DNA of 64,000 bases from the NCBI GenBank assembly GCA_964036315.1, contig OZ038478.1, forward strand, positions 139,788,860 to 139,852,859, written 5' to 3'. The translations under genes were made by a program, and so were the position numbers. The number at the start of each line of letters is the position of its first letter. Position 1 is the first letter of the stretch. Under the pieces are notes generated by a model. It searched no databases and had not been told where the DNA came from. It saw nothing but the letters and a program-made list of their open reading frames with translations. The stretch is from Acanthosepion esculentum (lineage: Eukaryota; Mollusca; Cephalopoda; Sepiida; Sepiidae). Below, piece after piece: positions 24,386 through 34,875 of this stretch.

Positions 24386-24466
24386 GCCCGGTTGCCTCTA
24401 GCTAGGATCGAAACCCGACTGAATTTGCGTCAGTCGGAACTTCTCCCACTAAGCCGTCAGATGAAG
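24386..24466 (-). repeat. tRNA-like Pol III promoter segment joined to the hammerhead
   Basis: On the minus strand CTGACGGCTTAGTGGGAGAA (24460-24441) resembles a tRNA 5' half with box A. GGTTTCGATCC (24415-24405) is box B with one extra T. Spacing fits a tRNA-derived internal promoter. The segment runs directly into the hammerhead, giving a SINE-like unit of about 135 bp plus a (TA)n tail. Schistosome Sm-alpha elements are a known precedent for tRNA-type promoters combined with hammerheads. Confidence 0.7.
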
Positions 24467-24591
24467 GTGAATTTTAGCGTGTTTATTTTTAGATTTAGAT
24501 AAACACACAGTGACTGACAGTGACTCAATTCTGCCGAAGAGTCGTGCAATATTAGCTTAAATAGTCACTGTTTACAAATTCACACCTCAAA

Positions 24592-24732
<141 letters not shown>

Positions 24733-25059
24733 AGTAGTGGATTTTTGGGTCGCGGACGACAAATGGGGGCGCAGTAAAATAAAGACTTGCTCAACCTCTC
24801 TGGACACGCCTGTGTCTCTCAAGGCCTGCAGGTGTTTAGTAAACTTTTATACAGATGGAACTTATTGTTGAGCCATTTTATGGTTCAGGATCAATTGTCA
24901 CATTTCCGCGAGTGAAAAGCAAGGCCTGCTTTACCGTGTGCGACAATGCGGCAGTGGCAGGTATGCCTATCATGCCGAAAAGCAGCATGTATATATAAAT
25001 GTTAAAAATCTATTTTTAGCTGTTATTTATGTGTTAGAGCGTGTATAAATATTAAAGTG

Positions 25060-25094
25060 GATATTGAGGTCAACACCCGGTCATCCCATAACTG
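25060..25094. repeat. Isolated stem-I arm of the long-stem hammerhead family
   Basis: GTGGATATTGAGGTCAACAC followed by CCGG matches, as reverse complement, the 3' stem-I arm at 42786-42812 (CCGGGTGTTGAC...GTCCAC). No core follows. A mariner remnant begins close by and may have disrupted the element. Confidence 0.45.
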
Positions 25095-25129
25095 CTATCC
25101 GGATTTTGAATAATAAAGAACGAGTGATC

Positions 25130-25965
25130 AAATCTTACATTTTATTGAAATTTATTCATCAATCTAGTTTCCATGATTATCTATGACTTCCTTCCATTTG
25201 TTTGCTAGCTTCTTAATCCCACTTATGAAGAACTCTTTTGGTTTTGAAGAGAAGAATTTCGACCTCCTCCTGGGTTTTGAGAGTTAATTCATCCAGATGA
25301 TTCTGCAAAGTAAAGAACAAATGGTAGTCCGAAGGAGCAAGATCTGGAGAATAAGGTGGATGAAGAATTCTTTCCCAACCAAGTTCTACAATCTCCTGGG
25401 ATATGACTTTTGCAGTGTGAGGTCGTGCATTGTCCTGATGAAACTTCACTATCTTTCAATTAAAACAAGTCTTTTTTCTTCAATGCATTCAAACACTCTA
25501 ATGGCTGACAGTAGACTTGAATATTGATTGTTGCATTCGATGGTAGCAACTCAAAGTGAATTATTACTTTGTAATCGCACCGAATTGAGAGAAGACATAT
25601 CTGCGCATGAAGTTCCATTCTCGGTTGTGTTTGGGCCTTTTACCTATTACGAAGCCACTGACTATGACGTTTAACATTTTGCTAAAACATTCATATTTCA
25701 TCACCAGTCACAAGTCTATCCAAAATAGGCGAGAATGAAGAGAAATCAGATGTCAACTCGGGATTTACGTTTGACTTCAGATAATCCATGGGGCCCCCAT
25801 TCTCCAAGTTTATGAACCTTTCGAAGTTGTTGAAGATGGCAATAAACTGTTGTATGGTTTGAACGAAGCTCCATTGCTAATTCTTCAAATGATACTGCTG
25901 GATGTTCCTCAAGTGACGAAAGAAAACTGAAATTCTAAAGTCAGTGTATTCTTTCTTGGATTCGG
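25130..25965 (-). pseudogene. mariner (DD34D) transposase remnant
   Basis: The minus strand reads SFEELAMELRSNHTTVYCHL (helix-turn-helix, about 25910-25850), then a decayed middle with LVTGDE near 25712 (first catalytic D), then an open stretch 25449-25213 with FHQDNARPHTAKVI and PPYSPDLAPSDYHLF. The last two catalytic aspartates are separated by 34 residues, the mariner spacing. A frameshift near 25230 precedes the C-terminal ISGIKKLANKWKEVIDNHGN. Stops and a missing central domain make it inactive. Terminal inverted repeats were not found. It lies between the PLE at 26.05 kb and a hammerhead-stem fragment. Confidence 0.85.
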
Positions 25966-26049
25966 ATACGCTAGCGCCGCGTGGGCGGTGCTGCGAAAAC
26001 CTGCTCCCAGGGAAGAGATTTTATCCCAAGTGGAAAAGGGGGGGGAACC

Positions 26050-26857
26050 TATTTAAAACTATAGCTTATCGGTACGTTTGTCAAGCATTAATCTTGCTAG
26101 GAATGTTGATATATTAAAGAAGCCCTGTCTGGCGTTTATTGTACGTGAAGTGGATATCATGCCAGCCTCGTAAATCTGCCTAAGGTTTTTATTGTGGATA
26201 TATTTTAAAATCGTCACAGAGTCGAAATCAAAATTGTGATCAGATTTGGCTATGTGTACAAACAAAGCACTACTTAAATTACCGAGGCGAATATCTCGTT
26301 TATGTGCGGAAACACGAGATTTTATAGACCTACCTGTCTCGCCTACATAACTCAAGTTGCAGTCTCTGCACAGTACCTGATAGACGCAAGCATCGGATGT
26401 AATATGCTGTCTGCTAGTATTATTTAGTATACTGCGAATAGTTTTAGTGGGTAATGTAGTAGTTTTAATTTTTAGCGCGTTTAGATTGTTGGAGATGTGT
26501 TCGGTCAGAGGGTTATTCGGTAGAAATATGCGGCCAATAGGGTTATCAGGGGCAGCTGAAAGTGTGCCTCTCCCTGCCGTAGATGTAGTAGTAGTAGTCG
26601 GGTGTCATTTTGCACTGATGAACGAACTTTGTGAATTTTCAAGGCTTTATGCTTAGCGCCGAGTATTAATTGTCTCGGATACGAAAGGCTTGAGAAAGTA
26701 TCCTCGATATAACTAAATTCGTCATCTAAATATTTTGCTGAACAGATTCGAAGAGCTCTCAAGTAAAATCCAATAATAACACCTCTCTTAGTCCTAGTAT
26801 CATTGTGAAAGTAAAAGTGTAAATAGTCGTTCTTGCATGTGGGTTTACGATATACTT
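26050..26857 (-). pseudogene. PLE protein C-terminal half: RT end, linker and GIY-YIG endonuclease
   Basis: Starting at 26857 on the minus strand the reading is VYRKPTCKNDYLHFYFHND, GFYLRALRICSAKYLDDEF, linker text with NPIGRIFLPNNPLTEHISNN, then ACVYQVLCRDCNLSYVGETG and RVSAHKRDIRLG, EAGMIS near the end. These are the post-palm RT region, the CxxC-bearing linker and the GIY-YIG endonuclease of a Penelope/Poseidon-type element. A frameshift near 26590 and a stop-type register change near 26355 are the only disruptions, so this is a fairly young copy. Its 5' part is present but inverted (next entry). Confidence 0.9.
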
Positions 26858-27111
26858 GAGTCTGGACCTTTCAAATATATAATCCCTGATGATACACATT
26901 ACTTCCGTTACACCGATGACATTTTATTCATTTACCCACAGAAACATGATTTGAACAAAATCACCGATAGATTGAATAGAGTAGAACCTACTATAAAATT
27001 TACCCACGAACATGAATCGAATAATTCTCTACCTTTTCTAGACATACTACTTACTAGAAATAATAACAAATTAGAATTCAAAGTATATCGTAAACCCACA
27101 TGCAAAAATAT
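26850..27111 (+). pseudogene. Inverted 5' segment of the same PLE: RT palm with YTDD
   Basis: A plus-strand open frame reads LESGPFKYIIPDDTHYFRYT, then DDILFIYPQKHDLNKI, RLNRVEPTIKFTHEHESNNS and LPFLDILLTRNNNKLEFKVY, ending RKPTCKN. The catalytic motif YTDD is intact. The segment ends exactly in the residues where the minus-strand half begins (VYRKPTCKN). A 25-nt stretch is therefore present twice in opposite orientation (27081-27105 and the complement of 26833-26857). This is the pattern produced by twin priming with 5' inversion. No RT upstream of the palm is present. Confidence 0.88.
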
Positions 27112-27308
27112 ATATATTGTCAACAACGTAATTATTCGTACACCGATCAATTGTGAATATTTTTAGCATTTTCTCATAATCTAATGCCCGTATGATGCCA
27201 GGTTTTCATATGTTAATAAGCCCAAAAAGGAATTTGTAATTCTTGTGGGTGATACCTGATCCTTCATATGTTTGCGACAGAGATTGCCGAGCCGACCTAG
27301 AACGGGTG

Positions 27309-27309
<1 letters not shown>

Positions 27310-27394
<85 letters not shown>

Positions 27395-27418
27395 GTGCGT
27401 GCGTGTGTGTGTTTGTGT
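27310..27418. repeat. (TA)n-(TG)n compound microsatellite
   Basis: About 42 bp TA followed by about 65 bp TG with C interruptions. Confidence 0.97.
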
Positions 27419-27419
27419 A

Positions 27420-29225
27420 TCCAACTGTACTTGGCAGAATTTATAAACTGTATGTAGCTCTAAGTCATATATTCACCAGTCAAATATAGGATCAAGAAGT
27501 TCATACTGAAATTATACTTGTGGTCTACGGAATGCACCATTGGTTTTGAAATTAATATATCAGTAGAAAGCCAATAAAACAAACCATCTTATATAATAAC
27601 CAAAATATCAGAAGACGTCTTTGAACTTCCATATAAAAGGGGATGTTTCGAAACCTATCAGGATTCCGGCGTATTCCTCTTGACATTGACACCATAATAA
27701 TATTCTCATTCAACCTATATCCGAATTCCAGATTGTCGGCATTTTTATTGTCTAAATGTTTTTAAATCCATTACCATATTCGTCATGATTCAAACAATCA
27801 ACGCTTGTCGGTATTGTAAAAAGAAGAAATTTGAGAGTCTAATGTTTGATTATATGGAAAGGACTTTATTAATCAAAAGAAAAACCGTCTTTTTTATCAT
27901 ACTTTTACAACTTCGTAAATTCTCCATTAAAATCCCAGTAATCCATCTAATTCTACATTAAAATTTCACTAATTATAATCTTATTGATGTGCTTGTTCCT
28001 TAGCATGTATAAAATCGTGAAGATAAATCTTGGATCCGACATCAATTTCCGGTCTAATCTGTTGCATTCACTTATGCAGAAATATTATTAAGAAAAGAAT
28101 GAATCCAATTCTTTTCCCTAAATCTATGATCTAAATAGCAGGGAATACTGAACTCGTTAGACTTGCGTGACAGTCAGGCTAAGAGAATGAAATCTCTGAA
28201 GTGAAACTCATGATGAACGCAACGGGAAACGTGAAAGCAGGAAATTTGTCAAGGAAAACAGGCTAATTCACAGATGATGAAGAAAAGGAATTTGTGAAAA
28301 ACGATGGTCCATTTTTCGCTGAAAGGTCTTAGTATTTAAAAATCTATATTTACTAAAATGGGCTTATCTCGATACAAGACACAAATGAGTAACAGGAAAA
28401 AACTTTTCTTACACCATCTTCTCAGAAAAAATAAACAGCTTACTTGTCTTGAAAATCAGGGTTTCAAATCCTGCAATCGAACTCGTACTGTTAAATATGC
28501 TGCAATAATTCTTCTATTTCTTGCGAACACCATTAACTAGTTCTTCTCCGTCCTTCCTGATCTTCATTAGTTCACACCTCCTCAAACTAATTTCGTTTCT
28601 AGCTGATATCTTTTCTTAGCTTCCTCTCTTCCATTTTTCCATTTCCAAATGTGTCAACAAAATTGCAGTTTTTAATCCTTAGCGATTCCATCACTATTCG
28701 CAGTTTTCAGTAGATATCTTTGTCCCTGTTGTTTGCAGGATAACCAAATGCAGCTATGAGTATCCTGGTAGTTACTCTCAGCTATGCATTGTGCATCATT
28801 TTGCAAGCGTCTATCTCGTTTCCACCAATCTAACCTATGTGGAAATCATTGATGTAATTAATATTCTCGTTTTCTTTTCTCTGTTAGATAAAACATAGGA
28901 CTTTCGTTGTTTTCTAATGGGCAACGAACAAGAGAAAGCGTTAAGACGACACAGACCTCGCTCATCTTTAACAACATGATACTCTTGTCGAATGAGGCCA
29001 AATGTTTGGAGTAATCAAAGTGCTCGACTGCTTAATCAAAACGTTTGATAATCCCACGTCCATGTCCTCTGATGGTATTCAATCCATTTCTTATCATCTA
29101 CTCCCAAATAGTCATGCTTCCTGCATTTAATCCGATAATTCAAATGGATCTACATGAAATAATTTCATTAAAATTATTCATGAAACTCTAAAAACAAAAA
29201 TAGAAGAAATTTTAATAAATTCCAG
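27420..29225. other. Stretch without recognisable genes
   Basis: AT-rich. GGGTTTCAAATCCTGC near 28459 resembles a Pol III box B, but I see no convincing box A at the right distance. Nothing else recognised. Confidence 0.4.
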
Positions 29226-29227
29226 TA

Positions 29228-29228
29228 G

Positions 29229-29272
<44 letters not shown>

Positions 29273-29273
29273 G
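29228..29273. repeat. (ATCT)n microsatellite
   Basis: About eleven ATCT units. Confidence 0.97.
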
Positions 29274-29596
29274 CATAAAGTTTATTGGTGAATAGGCAAA
29301 AACAAAAATATATCAATTTATTTAGCTAATATATCTGATTATGAAAGAGCTCCTGTCACCAATTAGATATAATTGGGTTATCTTTGATAAATATTCACTG
29401 TTTGACTCTGGAATTTCCTCCCAGTTGTTTGTTTCAGTGCTAGATATCTTAACAAACACGTTAATGAGCAAACCACACTGGTTAGACAAAAATAGAATAA
29501 GTGTGTAAGTAGTTTGACAGAAAAACATTCTTCAATTTATTTATTTTCGAAGGCTTTCTCAGTCGAGTACTATTACATAATCGACTTAAGCAGATC

Positions 29597-29796
29597 NNNN
29601 NNNNNNNNNNNNNNNNNNNNNNNNNNNNNNNNNNNNNNNNNNNNNNNNNNNNNNNNNNNNNNNNNNNNNNNNNNNNNNNNNNNNNNNNNNNNNNNNNNNN
29701 NNNNNNNNNNNNNNNNNNNNNNNNNNNNNNNNNNNNNNNNNNNNNNNNNNNNNNNNNNNNNNNNNNNNNNNNNNNNNNNNNNNNNNNNNNNNNNNN
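29597..29796. other. Assembly gap, 200 N
   Basis: Exactly 200 N, a round number that usually marks a scaffold join of unknown true length. Frames that cross it are meaningless. Confidence 0.99.
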
Positions 29797-30409
29797 ACAG
29801 CAATAAGTACCGTAATGGAACATCTCTTTCTAAATAATTTTGACATTTAAAAGAATTTAATAAAACCCCTACCATAGAATTGAAAATATTTCTTGGCCTC
29901 CCTGTAGACTTTCTTGCTTCACACGAACCACAATCATCGTAGACCTTAAGAATACCGTGAACAACACTTTTTGACTTGTTAACAATCTTTGCAATAGACC
30001 CAATACTTAAATTATCCTTCTTTCGAAGCTTAATAATCTGATGACAAATTGGTAACGGAGTAAGTGGCATTATATTAACAAAGTACACTGCAGATATTCT
30101 TAGTAATGTTTAGTAAACGAACCGTCACGTAAACAAATTTAAAAAATTAGAGTTCGCCGGTTAAATATACTAAAACACGGAGTAAAAGCAACCGTTTCAT
30201 TTTGGCCGCCATGGGTTTTGCAGTAAATCACTAAATCATCCATAACTTTGTATTATCCTCTCAAATTACACCAAAATCTCAGACAATAACAAATAATATC
30301 GTATTTATTTTCTGTGAAAATTATAGAATATGAAACATCTTTGATAAAAACTTATATCTATTTTTCTGATGAAAACAATACCGTTCTGAACATTTTGGCC
30401 GCAACTGTA
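29797..30409 (-). mobile_element. Tc1-like transposon 5' end, cut by the gap
   Basis: The minus strand starts with the terminal repeat TACAGTTGCGGCCAAAATGT (30411-30392). A second copy of the TTTTGGCCGC motif lies about 190 bp further in (30199-30208), an IR/DR-type end with two transposase-binding sites. The coding frame opens at 30070: MPLTPLPICHQIIKLRKKDN, SIGSIAKIVNKSKSVVHGIL, STGRPRNI, the paired-like helix-turn-helix of Tc1 transposases with its GRPR hinge. Homology fades soon after and the gap follows. The catalytic domain and other end are not visible left of the gap. Confidence 0.8.
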
Positions 30410-30454
30410 TATTTTAAGAAATTTCTATGGTATAAACAACAAACCTGGTATTGA

Positions 30455-30895
30455 ACGCTCCTGTAATTGTAGATATAAAAAAACAACTTGTCGAGTAGAT
30501 GGATATTAGGGTTTTATATCAGGCAAGCATTTCTCCTAAAGAGAAGATAAAAAATTATAATATTTACATTGGAATTTCCTCAGGGGAATGGAAACAGATT
30601 TTTTACCTATAGGCACTCTTTTATCAACCCTATATTAAAACACCAGAAAGCTCTTTCAAACAAATTTTGGAAATTGAAGGAGAAAGGTTTGAACCTAGAG
30701 ATAGATTGGAAGATTATAGATTCCGCACGTACTCCTGACAGTCTTAGAGATAGATGTATCTTACGTATAGAAGAAAAAAATAGAATAATAAAATACAATA
30801 ATCAAAGCCAACTATTGGATCAAAGGAATGAATTAGTATTAAAATGTCGAAATAAAACAAATTTGATTTTCCGTAATATAGATTTTACTTTATAA
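30455..30895 (+). pseudogene. GIY-YIG endonuclease C-terminus of a second PLE-like family
   Basis: The plus strand reads CNCRYKKTTCRVDG (cysteine-rich), LYQASISPKEK, NIYIGISSGEW, then after a frameshift near 30600 YRHSFINPILKHQKALSNKF, WKLKEKG, WKIIDSARTPDSLRDRC, EEKNRIIKYNNQSQLLDQRN and ends ELVLKCRNK. The layout of a C-rich knuckle, a Y-IG strand, an N-terminal-type helix and the closing LLxQRNELVxKCRxK motif matches a GIY-YIG protein attached to a PLE-type reverse transcriptase in many aquatic invertebrates. It differs from the CxxC/GETGR type at 6.0 and 26.1 kb. The RT is absent. Confidence 0.7.
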
Positions 30896-30899
30896 GCTA

Positions 30900-31490
30900 C
30901 TATATTTCTCTAACTCTTCAAATGTCGAATGTATAACTAATTCTAATTTCGATATTTCCATTTTTATACCTTATTAATTATATCTCATAATTGTCCTCTG
31001 TTCTAAGAACTCTCTTTTATTTTATCTCTTACATATTTTGTTCTATATATTTTAGGGTTATTTTGAAATATAACTTTGGATTTTTAAGTATTTTTAAGTA
31101 CGAATTTATATTTTTTAAATATAACTTGTTTTTATTTAACTTAAGTTTAAATTTAAATTTGTACTTATTCTAAATATGTAATTTATTTTATCTTATTTCT
31201 AAATATTTTTTATTCTTTAATATAATCTACTGATTTCATATTAAATATATATTTTTAAATATAATTTTACTTTATTTTAATATAAATTATCTAAATATGA
31301 CTCATTTATAATCTATTTAAATATGTCTTATTTTTAAAAATAACTAGTCTTTGGTAGTATATTTTAAAGTATGATTTCGTATTTTTAAACATAACTTTAT
31401 CCTTATACTTTAAGTTATTTTTAAAACCCATTTTTGTTTCTCTCTTAGTTTCAACTTAACATTTCATTCTTTATATTACCCCATTTTAAT
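30900..31490. repeat. Very AT-rich stretch with TTTAAATAT-type repeats
   Basis: Irregular repeats of TTTTAAATATAACTTT-like units over about 550 bp. It follows the GIY-YIG remnant and may be its decayed 3' region, or simple low-complexity DNA. Confidence 0.5.
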
Positions 31491-31766
31491 ACCCTAAGGT
31501 TAATATCCAGGTTTAATTTCATAAAACCTCTTCCCTATAACACATCTTTCCTCTTCTTTAACACGTTCCACCCACTTGATACCGCTCTCATGCATTTCGC
31601 GTGACTGAAACACTGAAATGGATAAATTCTGTATTATTATTTTTTTAACTGTCACAATTAAATTTTTACACGAAATCAGTTTATACAGGGATTGAATAAA
31701 ACTGAAGAATTTTTCGTAGGTTGAATTAAGCCTATTTCCCATATGTGGTGATTTTGTATTTTCAAA

Positions 31767-32960
31767 TTAATTGAATAAAGTGGGTATTGAGGGTTTGCTG
31801 TTGTTCAGCACGCTTTTGCGCAGCCCCCAATCATCTTTTGAACCAAACTTGCGAGACGCAATATATTGATTCATTATTTCGGCAAAGAGTAACTTTGCTT
31901 CTTTGAGGACATGCTTGCACTCGTTACGAGCAGTGACAAAGACGCGTCTGTTGCAATCAGACATGTCCCTACGGTATACACGGAAGTAGTAATTCCTGTG
32001 GGGCAATAGCTGCTGAACAAACAGCTCAGAACCAAGAGGATGAGCGCGATTTCACTTTATATTTTCTTGTAGGGATGAAAGCCTCGGTTCTAGCTTTTAC
32101 CTAGGATGAGACCTCAGACGCACATTTTTGAACGGGGAGGTCAAAGACAATATTTCAGGAGACATCGCAAAGGAGATTACGGAAGAAGTTCCAATCTGCT
32201 AGTTGATAATAGATTTCTGTTGGTAGGAGATTCTTTCCTAGGGAAGGAGTAGAAGGAGATGTTAACAGACACGACGACATGATCAGAGTTGCCAAGAGGG
32301 CAGAGCTGCATGGCACGACAATACTCAGAGATGGAGGTAAAATAGATAACAAGGGAAGCCTAACCATCATGGTTACTGGGGAAATGCATAGGAGAGACAA
32401 CCACTTGTGTGAGAGATTGAGTGATGGAAAAGGTAAGTGTTTTTATGCCAGGAAGGCCAGTTAAAGAGGGTTTAAGCCATTTGGTATGGTGGGCATTAAA
32501 GTCACCAAACACAAATATGTTTGCAGATGAATGTAGAGAGATAGCCTTGTCTATATTATCAGAAATGCAATCGAGTACAAGAGTCTTTGGAGGATGGAGA
32601 GCGATAGAGAAAGAAGAGATAGCTTATAGATTCGAGGAGAGATAGACGGAGACACATGTATGAATGGCCTGGAGATTCGAGAGATAGTTCCCTAGTCAGT
32701 AGAAGATGGTCACGTGCGTACATTCGCAGGCCTTGTATGTGGGTAATAGATTCCTTTCTAAGGAGAGGAAGGTAACGGGGAATCGAGAAGTCGTCAGAGG
32801 AGCGGATTGACGGATTAAGGCTGGACTCGCATAGAGCGCTCGCATGTCAGGGGACTTCACAACGATGAACAATTCCACACTGCAGAAGTTGGTCCGAATG
32901 CCACGGATGTTGGAAAAGAAAATGTTAAAGAGCTCAGGTGAATTTTTAAAAGCTGGTTTA
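31767..32960 (-). pseudogene. LINE APE endonuclease region, 3'-truncated
   Basis: On the minus strand, across several frameshifts: NIFFSNIRGIRTNFCSVE (about 32925-32870), a SLESPGHSYMCLRLSLL-like strand, LFFLYRSPSSKDSC, NIFVFGDFNAHHTKWL (about 32525-32480), LGNSDHVVVSVNI (about 32295-32255), YQLADWNFFRNLL and HRNYYFRVYRRD, FVTARNECKHVLKEAKLLFA, ending SKPSIPTLF. These are the APE endonuclease motifs (NIRG, GDFNAHH, SDH) and the linker leading to RT. RT itself is missing beyond 31767. It belongs to the LINE type common in cephalopods, related to but not the same as the 21.3-kb copy. Confidence 0.8.
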
Positions 32961-34315
32961 GGTTTACTTTGATTGTAGTCACGGTGGGTAATGTTGTTAG
33001 TAAAAGTGAGAGGGCCTAAAGTAATAGTAGCTGAACAGTCATTTTATGGAACATAGGCAGAAATGAGCTGGCGCAGCCTGTACAATAATGTGGCCTGGGG
33101 GTTGCGCACCACTGGTGCGTGTAGGCACACTCTTCCATGCGCGATATGCGACTACAAGCACCCCGTTATTATGGAATTATGTGGATTAGAGCAGCCACCC
33201 AAGACGCTACGCAAGAGTTAGGGGCTCCTAACTACCAGTCGGTAACAGCAAACAGAGAACTGTCAACGCGGTATGAAGAGACGTTGTCACAGACTGCACA
33301 TATCACAAGGGATTCACGACATCACTAATACAGAGGCCAGATAAAAGGAAAAGATCTGGGAACCCCTTCCTAAACAGGAAACAAGTGATGAGTCTCTATA
33401 CCTGTTCAAGAGAAGGGGGAGGAGTATTGACCATGCAATAGGTAGACCTATCTACTCCTATTACACACAAACACACACACAAGTAGAAAAAATTGTGCAT
33501 ATATAAAGTTTCAACTTAGTTTAAGTGCCAACATACATTTGGCGGGATAGAAGAAAGACTAAGCCACAACATGCCCGATACACGCGGCTGAGTTCGATGC
33601 TAGCATGAATTATTTCGAGGAATTCATATTCAAACAAAGAACTCAAAATAAAGACTGAAATGAGTGAGAGGCGGGAAGCTAAAATTTGCATCGGCAGCCA
33701 GGAACAGTATTCTAAACTAAGAGAATTACTAACAGTAATCGAAAATAATTAAATAAATAAAATCAATAAAATCAATAGGAAGAGAAGAGATTGAAAATGA
33801 ACGATTACTTACAAAAAGATTCAAGCAAGCTGACAGGCGACAGAGAACACACCAAATGCTATTAGACCGAACAAAATGCTGATAGTTGGTTTAAAGTATT
33901 CTCGTGTCTATCTTTGAGGGAATAGATACCTTTTGTATTATATTCTTCGCCACATTTGCATACGATGTTTAAAATAAAATCTTTTTCTAACACTTCGCCC
34001 GTCAGAGACCGACTATAATAAGAACATTCCAAAGACTGATTTTACTATTGAAGAGTAACCTGCTCTTATAACAGGCACATCTGATTTGAATCTCTTTCTA
34101 TAAAATCTAATCTCCTATATACAGTAAAGGCTGGACAATTTCCACAGCGATGAAATGACAGAGCTTTTCGACTATGGGCAGAACACGTGAGCAAAGAAGA
34201 AATCTTAAGAAAACAGCAAGGAAACACATTTACAATGAGAAAGAGACACCTGAAATTTCTGAAAGACGCAATGAAAACAATCAAACGAAAAAGCAGGGGA
34301 AACTGCAAGTAAGTT
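32961..34315. other. Stretch without recognised genes
   Basis: The part to about 33130 may be the start of the LINE unit. The rest includes a short (CA)n near 33466-33482 and AT-rich DNA. No family recognised. Confidence 0.35.
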
Positions 34316-34319
34316 ACTT

Positions 34320-34860
34320 TGTGGTGGACCGGCCGTGTGAGGGTGGAAGAAGTAGAGAAGATGAATTATCTCTGGTTTAAGACTTCGTTGACCGGTCCAG
34401 CCACATTAAAAAGAATGTTGGACCTTAATGGGGTCCAAAGGAACAAACGAGACAGATATATGTATGCGAACAAATATATATTATTAACAAACAGATAAAA
34501 ACAGATTGATACACGGGTTTACAAATACATTTAAAACATGTATAGAACGTTTAGTGTCTGTGTGGAAAGTTATTGTGTGTGTGTGTTTGAGTTGGAATGT
34601 CCGTACGGTTTGGTGAATCTTGTTCTAGCGTATTCCCTGAACATGGGAAACGCTAGTTGTGTGTGAGAGTTCACATACTGGAAATACCTCGCACCACGTG
34701 CGACAGTTGTCGACCTCCAGCGAGGCCGGCTGAGCCGCCCGTGGGCGCAGCTGTGGAAAGAAAGAGAGAGAGAGCTCAAGGGTCAACCCGTATTTATACT
34801 CCCGGGAGGGAGAGACCCCTGGTGAAGCGTTAAGAAAATGAGGGGGAGCTAACTGCGACA
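34320..34860 (-). repeat. 3' LTR (left copy)
   Basis: 541 bp. Contains a TATA box on the minus strand (AGTATAAATA, 34800-34791), a GA-rich run, and the palindrome CACGTG within GCACCACGTGCGAC. Short frames in it (34570-34861) are incidental. Confidence 0.92.
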
Positions 34861-34875
34861 ATACCTCCCCTCTGG
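34861..34875 (-). promoter_or_regulatory. Polypurine tract
   Basis: On the minus strand AGAGGGGAGGTAT sits directly before the TGTCGCAG start of the left LTR, the position of plus-strand priming in LTR elements. Confidence 0.8.

Noticed and set aside
28400..28480. tRNA gene or SINE head (GGGTTTCAAATCCTGC)
   Set aside because: Box B-like only; no box A at the expected distance and no arms that pair.
29482..30088. Frames crossing the N gap, up to 171 codons
   Set aside because: They are extended through unknown bases. Only the Tc1-like part from 30070 down to the gap has support.
34570..34861. Frames in the LTR, duplicated at 36447-36846
   Set aside because: They lie within non-coding LTR sequence and are duplicated only because the LTR is.
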